64,000 bases of DNA from Aulostomus chinensis (GCA_037954235.1 JBBMOA010000007.1:19343457-19407456); one strand, 5' to 3'; counted from the stretch's first letter, positions 1-12,183 are shown. The notes: generated by a model from the sequence alone, not told the origin. Numbers and translations are program-made.

Positions 1-1669
1 CAGATGAATGACTGTTCTCAGATTTTTCACACATGGTTGCCTGGAGCTCCTGATAAGGTATAAACTGCAAGCCAGCTTTTTCCAAATCAATGTCTTTTTT
101 CAACTGCAACAACAACACAAAAAAAGGACAAAACTCAGACACGTTAAGACATGTGATGGAAAACGTGTTTGTCGCACTCTCTCTCACCTGTCTGGCCCCC
201 TCAGTGAACAGTCGCTCCAAACTGCGATCCAGCCAACGTAGAAAAGGCCGGAAGAGCAGCTCAACTTTCCCCAGGAGTTGATTGGTTGCATGCTTTGCTT
301 GAAGCCACTCAACAGATGCTTGCTGTACATGTCTACGCAAATTTACAGACGTCTCAGCTGTCAATTATTTGAAGCATTCAAATAAAATAAACAATATTGA
401 TATTTTACCTTGCCATGACTGGTGGCAAGTCCTGGTCCAATGGGATATCCAATGTGAAAATCTGCAGAAAATAATCCAAGTTAGCCAGAAATGTTATCAA
501 TTTATATTCAGTATATAAAAGAAGGCACATTCTAGATCAGACCAGTACACTTTACCTCTTGAGGGTAACTGTCCGGGAAGCTCACCATGATGTCAATTTG
601 TTTCAGATCAAAAGGCTGTGAGTTAGAATGCAAAGTCAGGATATTTTTAAAAACTGCATAAAATTCATGCCAAAGCTTGACAAGTATAAGGGAAATGTCT
701 TCATTTTATTATGTAAAACTATTGATTCTGGCCTCTATTGCAATGCCAGATACAGCTTCCAAATACTTCCTTTCAAATGATCAAAATAGCCATGTTGTAA
801 TCGCCGCTTTGCCCCATTTCCTTCGTGCCGAATCGGCTTAATTTAATCTGACTGCTGTTGTTTGATTGATACGAAGTTCCTTCTATCCTCTACTAATTAC
901 AACATTAGCATGCATGATGTAGAGAGACGCTTCAGTGGTACTCTGAATCGTCTCACTTTAGCAGAGTCTATTGGAGTTCAGGTTCATCCATTACAGCTGA
1001 GCTGTTCAAAAAAATGGGGAGGAGAATTTTCAGGACCAAGATGACATAAGAAAATTGTATTACCCAGTCTGGGTCAGTGGCCTCCACTGTGGCCCTGTAA
1101 TAAGTGAGCTTTCCATCACTTCTTTCTTGAATAATCAGTTGGTCTTTGGGAAAACGCTTCTTCAGCTGCATGATTTCTGTGTCTCGTAACTGCTTCACTG
1201 CGTCCTCGGTCAGGTCACGCAGCTTGACCTCCTGGAGGATGTGTGGGCGTGGCACTGGTGGCATTCTCTCTGTGGATCTTGTGGCATTTTGGAGTGTAAT
1301 ATGGTCATCCATTGAGGGGAGCTGTGGAGGATGCCAGTAGCGACATCGATCCTCCATTGTGCAATGCCCTGAGATAAAGTAACGACAGGGGCGGCGGTGA
1401 GGCTCTGCAGCAGCTTTGAGGTTATTACTAAGAGGGGGCCTGTTCTCCATGTCTCCTACAGAGCCCACTGAGGGAGACACGATGGCCTCAGAATTGCAAG
1501 GCATCCTGACTGTTTTCTTCTCATGACTTCTGGCATCGTTTCTTCCGTGTAAAAACCTGCACTTCTTTCCAAAATTGCAGTGTTTTCCTTGAGAGAAGAA
1601 GCGGCACATCTGCTGTGTTTGAGGAGCTCCATGTAACTCACTTGTCTTCTCTTCCTCACTGTCATCCAT
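1..1669 (-). CDS. CCCH zinc-finger / RWD-like domain protein (partial, 3' end off window)
   Basis: Five minus-strand coding exons can be joined: 1669-1064, 615-556, 461-409, 332-188 and 64 to the window edge. All have GT/AG borders and compatible phases, giving about 309 residues before the edge. The ATG at 1669 is the first in-frame one. Two CCCH fingers are visible: C-x8-C-x5-C-x3-H (first Cys near residue 22) and C-x7-C-x5-C-x3-H (first Cys near residue 94). From about residue 145 the protein resembles an RWD domain, including a 'FPDSYP' turn, then 'DIPLDQDLPP' and a Trp/Leu-rich helix ('VEWLQAKH', 'FLRWLDRSLERLF'). CCCH fingers usually bind RNA and RWD domains usually bind proteins, so a post-transcriptional or ubiquitin-linked role is possible but is inference. 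I do not recognise the orthologue. It is not part of the human 15q24 order that I know, so it may be a teleost neighbour. Confidence 0.8.
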
Positions 1670-2497
1670 GGTTTTTAACACCTAAATTGCATAATAAGGA
1701 CATTAAGTACATCATGAAGTGTAGCTTCTTGTTTTTGAACTAATAAAGTCTTACAGAAACAGGTCAAAGTTGTCACAAAATTGGAGACAAACAATTGAAA
1801 TAAAAAATAAACACTTTAAAATATCAATTTGCGTTCCAGCCGTCAGATTTGTTGCAGTTGGCCCAGTATAGTGCTGAAAAAAATCAATGTCAGCAATTGT
1901 AGCTGATTAATCATTGATGCTTTTATTGAGCAGAAAATCAACTGTTCACTCTCTTTAACTTGTCACATTGTGAAAAAAAAAACATCTTGGGGAAATTGTT
2001 AGGCGGAAAAACAAGGAATTACATTGACCCGTGTTGGGCAATGTTCACAATTTATGGTCTGACAACTACTTCAGGAGCTGTCTCTGTATGTTAAATCAAA
2101 TTCAGAGTTTAAAGTTTAACTTTATTCTCTACTAAAGGCCTTGGCAAAGTCATATCCTCAGTTCACCTGTTTGTTGCTCCTTATGAATGATTTACGGACG
2201 GAAGAGGTTATGTCAAGCCCTCACCTGACGATCAAATGGTGTCGGGATGTGTGAATGTTCTAAAACTGAATACTGATAACTGTCTCAATAAGAAAATATC
2301 CAGCTAGCTAAACTTTACCTTCGTCAGGATGAGGAGGTAATGTTATTTATCTTAGCCGCTACATTCATATCAACATTACAACTAAAACGGCTACTTACAT
2401 TAACCTAAACACACCAAACAGTCAATATGAAAGTGGAATAATGAGACCACAACAGTTGAAAGCTTCAAATTACACCTGAAGTGTGCTTTAACCTTAC

Positions 2498-2610
2498 CTC
2501 ACAATAGCAGCCCTGCGTGACAGGCAGCAACGCCTTCGCGCGTGCGTCAAAGTAGCAGCTCGATTTTAATGACGTCTGACGAAAGCGCTGCGTGATGACG
2601 TCAGAGACAG
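2498..2610 (-). promoter_or_regulatory. Probable promoter / 5' noncoding exon of the CCCH-RWD gene, with two CRE-type sites
   Basis: On the minus strand a good donor (GTAAGG) sits just below 2498, and the stretch above it is locally rich in CpG, unlike the AT-rich flanks. A full palindromic cAMP-response element TGACGTCA lies at 2596-2603 and a 7/8 match TGACGTCT at 2570-2577. This looks like the first noncoding exon plus core promoter of the minus-strand zinc-finger gene, whose ATG is about 0.8 kb away. The exon start is not defined. Confidence 0.45.
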
Positions 2611-3629
2611 TTAGGCCTCACCTAATATCTTGTGGTTTGATCCCATTATGTGATATTGTGAATAATTTTTTTTTAAAAGAGTTTACATTTCATGACATCT
2701 AAATTCTGTTATTATTTTTTTTGTTAGTTTTTTAGACCGTTATTAGGATCCTATTATCTTATTTTATTATGATTTTATTTGAAGGTAATTTCTTTAAGAG
2801 GACCAGTTTATGAATGAAATGTTTTTGCTAAAATAATGTACAAATTATTTAGTTATTTTTCATTGCTGAAAAGCAATGACTTAATACACATGTTCTAACG
2901 TTTTCACTACATTATTAAGAAAGAACATTTGCAAATAGCTGGTGTAACCAAATAATACTGCTGTATGTAAATGTAAAAGAAATTCCAGTGGCAGCATGTC
3001 TGAGGTTCCTCTCTGGCATGTAGGAAGGATAGTTATTTGTCAGCCGCTACACATCAGGAGGGTGAAATTTCCAAATCTTTCTTGAGTTCTTACTCTTGAC
3101 ATTAGAAAATCACTCACCAGATTAATTTAACCTGATTGTAATTAAATGTATCTGCTCAAATCTCTACTTCGTATAAACCCTTTCAGGCCATATACGTTTC
3201 CTTAATAATAATGTGTTAGAAACACAAATACTAAATGGAGGTTGTAGATCGTGTTCATAACCACCTCGCCAATCCATATACACAGAAACTGGTGATTTTA
3301 GTTGAGGGAAAAAAATAAAATAGTTTGAGGGAAATTTTGGTGAAATATAACAGGATCTATTAGAGATGTAATGATACCAGAGTAAAGTTAGAAAAAGAAG
3401 AATAAAGTAACAATACTAAAAATATCTTATATATAAAGTAGCATAGGATACCCACTCAATGACATCCCTCCACAGCATATATGTTACCAGCTTCTCCAAG
3501 TGTATGAATAATTTGTTGCCTTGGCTGACACTTGAGACCACACAATGAGCCAAAGCAGACATTCATGGGATCTTTCCCTTTGCTGTTGGTTCTGACTGGA
3601 ACGATCACATTGAGATTTTTTCCTTCAGC
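2611..3629. other. Intergenic, AT-rich
   Basis: No open frame with coding character, tRNA or recognisable repeat is visible. It separates the divergent zinc-finger gene and the sterol-hydroxylase gene, so the regulatory DNA of the latter should lie here, but no clear TATA box or known site stands out. Confidence 0.5.
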
Positions 3630-4463
3630 ATGGATCTTGCAGACAGGAGTGTAGATCTGTGGACAAGATGTTCAGGAAACACATCTTTGCTTCAGCCTCT
3701 GTGGGACAGCCTTAGGCTCCACTACGGTGATTATCTGAGGTCTCCTCTCTTTCCCATCGTTCTGACCGTATTGTCCTACTTCACCTTGTGTCTTCCTTTT
3801 CTTGCTTGCGACATCATTGGAGACCGGTGGGCATGGATCCAGCAATTCAAGATCCAACCCAGCCGCCGGCCAACAGCCACTACGTTGCTGCACTGTGCAG
3901 GCATCACCCTGTACAACCATGTGTTTCTTGTGCTCCCAGCATCGGTAGCTCAGTGGGTATGGAGGCCACCTGTGGACCTTCCTGATGAGGCTCCGACCAT
4001 GTTGGAGCTGGTGGCTGGAGTGACGGGCAACCTCCTGCTCTTTGACTTCCAGTACTTCATCTGGCACCTGCTGCATCACAGGATCCGCTGGCTCTATGTC
4101 ACATTCCATGCCATCCATCATAATTACTCATCACCCTTTGCTCTGGCCACGCAGTGCCTGGGTGGGTGGGAGCTGGTCACAGTTGGTTTCTGGACCACCC
4201 TGAATCCTATCATCTTGAGATGCCACTTACTGACTACTTGGACTTTCATGGTGCTGCATGTCTATGTGTCAATAGAGGACCACTGTGGTTATGATTTCCC
4301 CTGGTCCACATCTCGTTTGGTACCATTTGGCATTTATGGAGGGCCCAGCAAACATGACATGCACCATCAGAAACCCAACACCAATTTTGCACCGCACTTC
4401 AGCCACTGGGACAAAATATTTGGCACTCATGCAGAATTCATCATCTCACCAGCTGTGAAGTAG
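3630..4463 (+). CDS. ch25h: Cholesterol 25-hydroxylase-like protein (intronless)
   Basis: A single uninterrupted frame encodes 277 aa, the usual CH25H length, and CH25H genes are typically intronless. The protein belongs to the fatty-acid hydroxylase / sterol desaturase family: di-iron membrane enzymes of the ER that use O2 to hydroxylate sterols, here probably cholesterol at C25 to give 25-hydroxycholesterol. The iron-binding histidine boxes are intact: HLLHH (146-150), HAIHH (160-164) and HDMHH (242-246), with a further conserved His at 218 in 'EDH'. Hydrophobic spans at about 39-60, 86-110 and 125-145 fit membrane segments. The signature 'FPWSTSRLVPFG' (223-234) and the C-terminal 'FSHWDKIFGT' are typical of the family. 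Teleosts carry several ch25h-like paralogues, and which one this is cannot be decided from the window. Confidence 0.9.
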   Translation: MDLADRSVDLWTRCSGNTSLLQPLWDSLRLHYGDYLRSPLFPIVLTVLSYFTLCLPFLACDIIGDRWAWIQQFKIQPSRRPTATTLLHCAGITLYNHVFLVLPASVAQWVWRPPVDLPDEAPTMLELVAGVTGNLLLFDFQYFIWHLLHHRIRWLYVTFHAIHHNYSSPFALATQCLGGWELVTVGFWTTLNPIILRCHLLTTWTFMVLHVYVSIEDHCGYDFPWSTSRLVPFGIYGGPSKHDMHHQKPNTNFAPHFSHWDKIFGTHAEFIISPAVK

Positions 4464-4781
4464 AAGGTTGCTACATTCATGTTTGTGTCAAGTTTTCAGT
4501 TGTTGTTCATATGTTGCTGTAAATGTAGCAAAAGGGTAGACATAGAGAAGGGGGTTGGAGTTAACTTTTCTTTGCATGCAAATTGTGATGTTTTTCAGTA
4601 TATGAAAATAATCAATATATATGTGTTTAACTTGCCATTTTAGGACTGTGATTGCTTATTTCTGTTTGAGTTTTTTTTCAGTCTTATGGTGTTGGGAAAT
4701 TCTTGATTAATTCATTGAACGCATTGTTTTGCAGCTGTAACGATATTAATGAAATCGTACACAGAAACATTCTTACATTTT

Positions 4782-5050
4782 AGGGCTGCATGGCTCAGAG
4801 ACAGAGTGGCTGTCTAACAACCCAAGGGTAGCTGGTTTGATCCTCACTTCCCCTGGTGACCATGTCAAAGTATCCTTGAGCAAGACACTGAACCCCTCAC
4901 TGCTTACAAAGGCCCTGCGATGGACTGGTGGCCCACCTTGGTGAACCCCACCTCTCGCCCAAAGTCAGCTGGGACAGGCTCCAGCCCCCCCCCCCCCCCC
5001 ACACACACACACACACACTTAATGGAGAAGCAATAAGCAGTACAGAAAAG
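4782..5050 (+). mobile_element. tRNA-derived SINE, copy 1
   Basis: A tRNA-like head (A-box-like 'TGGCTCAG', B-box-like 'GGTTTGATCC') is followed by the fish SINE body 'GTCAAAGTATCCTTGAGCAA' and a LINE-shared tail with 'CAGCTGGGACAGGCTCCAGC'. A second, closely related copy lies at 31559-31811. The tail is interrupted by a C-run plus AC microsatellite. Confidence 0.8.
4985..5018 (+). repeat. C16-(AC)9 microsatellite inside SINE
   Basis: A run of 16 C is followed directly by nine AC units. It probably grew from the C-rich tail of the surrounding SINE. Confidence 0.9.
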
Positions 5051-5625
5051 GAATGTAAGGATTATTATATTTGAATAAAGGGCACAATATAAATAATACC
5101 TAAATGCATCTGCTCCTTGGTGGGTTTTATTTATTTTCTTTTTAATCTGAAGGTGATTCTGAAATTCAGCCACAGCTTACATTACATTAATCCTCCTCTG
5201 AAAAAAATGCAAATTTCAACTCTACACTAGGCCACCTCTCGTACTTCTTTATATATCAAAATAATAGCTTTAAATTGAATTATATTTTCTGCCACTAGAT
5301 GTCAGCAAATCCAACATATTGAAGTTAACGCACCTTTTTGTATTTCAGTTACTTGCATATTTTAATATTTCCCGCGACATATACCTCGAATTGGTGCTAG
5401 TTGTGAACACCAGAAACTTTGTTTCACCGTGATGTTGTGGTGAATCGTTATGAAGAAAGTTGGAATATTCTCAGAGGTTCTGCTGGCGTTACACTGGTGG
5501 CGGCGCTGCTGAGGCTTCAGTCGGGATATGGAGTGCGGGGGTGGCTGATGACTTGGCTGGGACATGTCTGAATAAAAACTTATTTAGTTATTCAACGCGT
5601 GTGGCATTAAATCCTGGTGTTGACG

Positions 5626-8600
5626 ATGGGGCAGTGCGGCCTCACGTCGTCGAAGACGGTGCTGGTCTTTCTGAACCTGATATTTTGGGTGAGTTTAGAT
5701 GTTTTTGCCCGAGTTTATGATGCGTCACAGCGCAGCAGCTAAATGCCTAGCTAAGTCAGCTATTGCTAGGCAGTTAGCCTGCTACCGACCTGACAACAGG
5801 GAATTTACAGGGACGTGTGGTTTCTTTAGTGAAACAACAACAACAACAAAACTACTCCCACTCCCGAATTACTTGAAAACATTCCAGTATAACTTGCTGA
5901 GTCGTGATGTTTGAAGTCTAAACTGACAGTCTCTTTGCCCCGTTGGCTGATTGCTCCCTGCAGCAATGTTCAGTTTGTGATGGTGATCATTAAAGAAACT
6001 GAATTTAATTAGACTACACGTATCACTTGTTTTGGGACAAACAAATTTTAAAGTTGCCCAGCCGAGCTCAAAGTGGTAGTTGATCAGTCTTGTTCGTTGC
6101 GTGTCCACGTAAACCGTGTGATACATTTAAAATGCTGTATTTTATCAAGAAAAAGGACAGTGGAGGAACTATCATCCTTCACCTGCATTAAAGCACCCAT
6201 ATAACAATATACATAAGATTTAAGCAATAGTAGTAGTCTATATATATTTAAAAGAGTTTTAAATTCATATGCAGTGTTTTGTCAAAATATTCTGAATATT
6301 TATTGAAGTGATATGTAGTACACTCACAGTCGGGCTTGTTTCAGAGAAGAATTGTTATACTAGCTATGTTACTATTGCTATTGTGCTATTACTGATGTTT
6401 TAACGTGTACAAATCATGTACATGTGGATAAATTTTTCAGTAATCATGCTATAATGCATCATCATATAGTCGATTAGTGAGCTGTGGTGTTTCTGTATAA
6501 TCGTATACTTCAGAAAAAAACGCTTTAAAAAAATGTAGCGTATTGTTTTGTAGATTTTCCATTAACATTTTATCCTTCCAGATGTCATTCTGATACCTGA
6601 AGTACTGATCCGATTTCGGTGTGTTCATTAGATGTGATATGATGTCATCATTGTTGTATGACATGGCTCTAGTTGTAAAAGATAAACATCCAGACAGTGA
6701 ACTATATTTTTTAATTTAATTTTACAGGTGCCGTCTAAACTACAGCCCTAATACTGCCCAAATGGATGCTTTATTGGTGATATTTTACAATGTAAAAGAT
6801 TGATACATTGTTGATATTGCTCTAGCCCTGTCCGATTGTTATGCTACATACCAATCAATCCTTCTTCAATTCTTCAAGACAGACAGTGGAAGCACAACAC
6901 AGCTTTGTGTATAAGTTAAGGTTACTGTTTTAGAGCAGCGAAGAAGAATTGATTTCCTGTATGTACTATTCGTCATAAGTAACGAAGCTAACTGGGAATT
7001 AGAAGGATCCCATTGCAAGGCTAATAATGCTCATGATTCCAGCCCCACATTTTTACCGAGTGTCGGAGGCATTTCTTATAGGAGGTAGGAGGTTTTACTG
7101 ATTGTGGATGTTTTTCTCTCCTGCAGGCAGCTGCTGGCATCCTTTGCTATGTCGGGGCCTATGTCTTCATCACATATGATGACTATGATCACTTCTTCGA
7201 AGATGTGTACACTCTCATCCCAGCCGTTGTCATCATCGCGGTTGGAGCACTCCTCTTTATTATTGGGCTCATTGGCTGCTGTGCTACAGTGAGGGAGAGC
7301 TACTGTGGACTTGTAACGGTCAGTACCCCACATTATAGCTCTGATGAAGGTCCCTTACATTACTAATGGTCTTTTTTTCCAAGGGGATAAACAAATGATG
7401 AACATTTTGAAAATGTAAGGGACTATACTGATCACATTTATCATCTGAAGAGGTAATTTTAACCAAAAAATGGTCAGATTAGTCATAGCAGAGGCACAGA
7501 GATGTCAGAGTGATGTAATAGCTATAAATAATACTTAAAAATAGTGCAGCACTTTCGTGTCCATCCTTTGGCAGGGACAGCTGTAAACACTTGGTGACTC
7601 TCCATCGTTACTGTTGCAGCTGTAGAACAGTGAATACTTTTTAGTATCACACCATCCCATGTGGAATGACTCCTTCACTGTAAGACTTTGGTCGTACAAC
7701 ATTGGGAAAGCCTTGAAGAGCTGAATGACTAAAGTGTTTTTCAAAATTTAAGTTAGCAAACAGCTAACAGGAACCAGCCAGCTTGGCTGTCGTAAGTCTC
7801 TGGTGCTCATGCTCTGTATGCGTCCTCTTGACTCTACATACAAAAAAACTCCATCTGCAGTACTTTGAGACACACTGCACACACCCAGCAGCAATGAGTT
7901 GAATGCACTTTTTCTGAACTGGACTTGAACGTTAAGGATGTTCATTGATTTGTAAGTCTGCTGCTCTGTTAGCTTTAACGATGAGAAACAAGTCCACATC
8001 TTTATTAGGGGCTCTCATTTGTAAAAGGCCTCTGAAGTTGTCACGTGTCTGAACTGTAACATAAAGATTTAATCGCTCAAATTGTTAAGTGTGTTCTCTT
8101 TGGTTTATTTGACTCTTGAAACTCAATCCACAGTTTGTCGTCATTCTCCTGCTGGTTTTCATGACTGAAGTGGCTGTGGTGGTTCTTGGATACGTTTACA
8201 GAGCAAAGGTGAGAAAGGCAAATGCAAGTCTGTTTGTTTTCCTTGGCCTTGCTTGATAACTTGTAACCTTGCAGGTTTTCCTGTTAACACCCACCCACAA
8301 GCGCGCAAGAGTGTCAGTTACAACACCCAGATCTACGCAGCTTGTGGTTTCCATCATGTTGATTTGTATCATTCAGGCTCTTCTGGTTAGACCTTTGCTA
8401 ATTGTTGCCAGGTTGAAGAGGAGGTGAATAATTCCATCAAGAAAGTGTACAATGATTACAACGGCACCAACAGCAACGCACAGAGCCGTGCCATCGACTA
8501 TATTCAGAGACAGGTCAGGACTCTGGAGGGGAATACGACACTGCTGCTGCAGCCTTATCTCGGTTTCATTTTATCCATCTAAGCATGTACATTTTTTCAT

Positions 8601-10093
8601 TTTTGTAGCTTCAGTGCTGTGGGATCCACAACTATTCAGACTGGAAGTACACACACTGGTTTGAAGAATCCAAAAACAACAGTGTCCCTGTCAGCTGCTG
8701 CAAAACCAGCCTTGGGACCTGCAAAGGGTCTCTCACACATCCTGAGGATCTCTACCAAGAAGTAAAGCAGCAACTGCTTTTTACATTGAAATTACAGAGG
8801 ATTGCTCTTGAAAATATTTATATCCTCATTGTGTGTGTTTATGTGTGTAGGGCTGTGAGGCTCTGGTTGTGAAGAAGCTGAAGGAGATTATGATGTATGT
8901 CATCTGGACAGCACTAACATTTGCTGCCATCCAGGTATGTAACTCTCCCGAAGCTTCATGCGCACACAAAACCTTAACCACGAAACCAATATCACATGAT
9001 ATGTGAGGCATTGAATATTTGTGTCTGTTATGGCTCTTGGAATGACTGTGATTTACCAAAAAAAATGCATGACCTAATAATTTCTGTATGTGAATCATCA
9101 CATGTATATAATAGATATTTTGGGATGTATTCTGTGTAAATCTTCCCAAATTGTCACGATTGTGCGACATGGCAGGTTGTGTAGTAATGTTTTTCTATCA
9201 ATTTAGGAAAATGGAATGGGCTTAGCAGGCAGAGGACAGTGAAAGTGCTAAGGAACTAGGAAGAGGGCACGGGACGTGCTTGTGTAACTCCGACAATGAT
9301 GTACAGAACAGGATTTTTCTCATGCAAGGCACGGTAATGCCTCAGCATGGATGAGGTGTTGTTACTGTACCCCAACTCCTTGGAACGCAATAAACACCTC
9401 ACCTTTGAATGAAACAAGGAACAGTGAAAAATACCGTTCTTGATAGGCAAACGTAATGCGTCTGAAATAATGTTAGATTTAGCTGACCTTAATAAGAGTT
9501 AGCAAATCCAAATGTTCCCACACAGGGGAATCCTCCTCTTCTTAGCTGGCTCCATCCTCCTACCTATCCTTCCTCTCTCCTCACTCTCCTAAATCTTCAA
9601 ACTATCTCTCTCTCTGAACTCTCCAGACTATACAAACGCTATCCAAAGTATCAGGACTCTTTCCAAACTCTGAACTGACCGCAACTCTCTGTCAAAAGCC
9701 CATATTTTGAATGGAGCCTGAGGGGTTTATGCTGCTGTCAAATCTAGCGGCAAAATCAGAACCACTTCCCGAAGCAATCACGTGGTACAGCCGTGCAGCG
9801 AGGCTTCGGACGTCATCATTTTCCGCTACTCTCCTAAATGAAGCAAGCCTCGATATGCGCTTTGCAGAAAATTACTTGACATGCTTCGAAGCCTCGTCAC
9901 ATCTCACAACATCACTAGCTGAGGGTATGAACTTGCCATTGGGGAATTATTTCAGCTCTCCCTCTCTCTCTTTCGTGCTCTCTCTTTCTCTCTCTCTCAG
10001 ATGCTGGGGATGCTGTGCGCCTGTGTTGTGCTTTGTCGACACAGCAGAGATCCTGCCTACGAGCTACTCATTACAGGTGGCACTTGCGCATAG
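5626..10093 (+). CDS. tspan3: Tetraspanin-3
   Basis: Seven coding exons: 5626-5688, 7127-7318, 8134-8208, 8412-8513, 8609-8761, 8851-8934 and 10001-10093. All are in phase 0 with GT/AG borders, giving 253 aa, the same length as human TSPAN3. The start 'MGQCGLTSSKTVLVFLNLIFW' region is nearly identical to mammals. Four membrane segments are present: one at about 12-32, two in exons 2-3, and the last in exons 6-7. The large extracellular loop carries the CCG motif (147-149), Cys174-Cys175, Cys182 and Cys197, the tetraspanin disulfide set, and NNS/NGT glycosylation sequons. Juxtamembrane cysteines suit palmitoylation. Tetraspanin-3 organises membrane microdomains with integrins and other partners at the plasma membrane and endosomes. 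It is transcribed toward pstpip1 (convergent), as in human. Confidence 0.97.
5689..7126 (+). other. tspan3 intron 1
   Basis: An AT-rich intron without a recognisable repeat family. Its 5' part, just after the first exon, is moderately CpG-containing and may belong to the promoter region. Confidence 0.6.
8935..10000 (+). other. tspan3 intron 6
   Basis: The last intron shows no coding exon or recognisable repeat. It ends in a long TC-rich tract (about 9957-9999) that merges with the splice acceptor of the final exon. Confidence 0.6.
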
Positions 10094-10769
10094 GACTGAA
10101 ATATGAAGTCATCAGAGAGAGCATGGACATAACTTATCACCATACTAACACACTAATCACTCTTCAGTTATATGCTGGTATTTATTTTCATTTTGTTTTT
10201 AATCCAAAAAGCTGTCGGCCAAATTGTTAAACGGTCACTGAGAAGCTGGAAGCGTTGTAGCTGTGAGGATGACATGAGGGTATCAGTTTTTACCAAACTC
10301 AAATCTCGTTCGTGCCGTATGGGGTAAAAAGAAAACAGGCTAATTCTCTCATATTATTTTGCACTATGTATACAGCTTGGAATATTTACATCTGTCTTGT
10401 ACTTGAATTTAAGACTTAATACTTTACCCCGTACCTTCACTAACCCTACTCGTACTACTAATATTCTACTACTACTCCTACTACTGGTTGGTTTATGTGT
10501 CGCCTTTCACCAGCAGGGTTCTGTCAATAAACACCACAGTTCAAGTCAATATTGCAGCAGGATTTAGCATGTAAACCATGCAGTGACCGGCTTACTGGCT
10601 TTTGCTGTGTTTTGTTTTGTTTTTTTGGGAGGAGTCTCTCCTTGTTATTTCGTAGGTTAGGGGATTTCCAGTTGCAATACATTCATAACTCGATATGAAC
10701 TTGTCCTCAACTGTCTACTGATTGTAGTTATAGAATTGGAGTTGATATGTAGCAATACTAAAGAATGTA

Positions 10770-10775
10770 AATAAA
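10770..10775 (+). terminator. Candidate tspan3 polyadenylation signal
   Basis: AATAAA about 680 bases after the stop codon, followed by a T/G-rich stretch. An earlier AATAAA at 10527 could give a shorter 3' UTR. Confidence 0.45.
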
Positions 10776-11947
10776 ATTAGGGGAAAGTTTGAAGTTAAAT
10801 GTGTCGTTTGAGTGTGTTTAACTGAAAATACACGTATTTACATATAAAATGTTTGTTTTTACACAGATAATACCAACATCGGTAAATACTGGCCGGTTCA
10901 GTTGTACAAAAAAGTGAATTTCTTTTAGGCTTTAACTTCTCGAATCCATAAAACTGGCTTCAAGTGTATAAATTTTGAAATTTACGGGACTCACTAGACT
11001 CGTGTCTGCATCTGAAACATATTGCCGCTGATCGCAGGCTCTCATACACGCGTTCAAGGGGTAACAAGACTCTGACTGTTGTGACTTGATAGACGTGAGT
11101 TGTGCATCAGCTGCTGCAGAGTAACCAGATGCCCCTGAAGCACACGCATCACACCGCTCTGCCTCATGACCTCAGAATAGTGTCTGTATTTGAGTTACTT
11201 AGTTTGGATTGTTGGTGTGGTGGTCACTGAAGCGAGTGGCTGTACTGGAATAAATGAAAACTGAAAAAAGTTATTTATGAAGTCGAATTTTAATCCAAAA
11301 ATATACAGTAACAGAGTACCCATTCAGAACATATAAAAATATAAATAGTTATATTAAATCCATCGTCATGTCACACCATCAATTTGAGACACACTAAAAA
11401 CATTAAAAAAAAGTCTGGGATTCATCTTATATCGTTTTCGTAAAGATTTTTCTGTTATTGTAGCGAAGCCACTACAAAGCAATTGCAATGATGCTGCTCC
11501 TAACTACAAACGCCTATGGATTTGTGCTTCTTTTTTGAGGAAATAACATCTCATGCAAACAAATTTTTATTTACTTATTCATTTTTTTTTATTGCAGAGT
11601 ACACTAGAAATATACAGGTAAAAAATAAATAAACATTCTGCCTCCCATTTAAAACTTTAAGTTAACCAGAGTGTATGGATGGATTGAGAACTGCGATCTG
11701 GTGTGAACCCCACAGCTGTTCTTGGTAGGGGGAGCCCTCGATGCGTCATCTGTCGGTAATACCAACATTCGAGTTTATTCAAGTTCCTAAATAAATGATT
11801 CATATGTGATGATTTAGAAATTCATACGCTGAGTTTGTTGGCGCTTGTTTGGATAAAAATGTAAAACTGAAACCTGTTTGTCTTGATAACCTCTCAGGAT
11901 CAAATTCATGTTGGGGGTTTCAATTTTAGGAACCTGAAGTGAAACAC

Positions 11948-11953
11948 TTTATT
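11948..11953 (-). terminator. Candidate pstpip1 polyadenylation signal
   Basis: TTTATT on the plus strand reads AATAAA on the minus strand, 231 bases downstream of the pstpip1 stop codon. Confidence 0.4.
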
Positions 11954-12183
11954 ACACAATATTTCACAAATAATTTTGTATAATGCACAGTCCTGACCAA
12001 ATAAAGCTAACCGCGTAAGATTCTACCCTTAAGTTAAGTCCGAATGAGACGTACTCACACATGAAACTAACAATCAACCCGTGGCGAACGCTTAACAGAT
12101 CTACCTGCATGCTTGAACGCTCAGCAGGAATTTGCTCCACTACAATTAAATACAAAGGGGAAGGGAGTGTCCTAGAGGTGAAG

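Larger units (their letters stand above)
4464..5625 (+). other. 3' flank of the ch25h-like gene, SINE copy, and 5' flank of tspan3
   Basis: The 3' UTR of the hydroxylase starts here. No AATAAA occurs before the SINE; the first is at 5074-5079, so the transcript may run through the SINE or use a variant signal. From about 5300 onward lies the presumed promoter and 5' UTR of tspan3, which ends at the ATG at 5626. Confidence 0.5.
10094..12183. other. Tail-to-tail interval between tspan3 and pstpip1
   Basis: Holds the 3' UTRs of both convergent genes. tspan3 polyadenylation signals AATAAA occur at 10527 and 10770. On the minus strand AATAAA at 11953-11948 would serve pstpip1, 231 bases after its stop. 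No other gene is seen. Confidence 0.6.

Noticed and set aside
332..360. Alternative acceptors (near 339-352) for the fourth exon of the zinc-finger gene
   Set aside because: Both nearer AG choices put a stop codon in the required phase; only the AG just before position 332 keeps the frame.
3672..4121. 149-codon frame antisense to the ch25h-like gene
   Set aside because: A mirror of a strongly supported coding frame with all family motifs on the plus strand.
4782..4900. Possible tRNA gene
   Set aside because: A- and B-box-like sequences are present, but there is no cloverleaf with a paired acceptor stem; it is the head of a SINE. The same applies at 31559.
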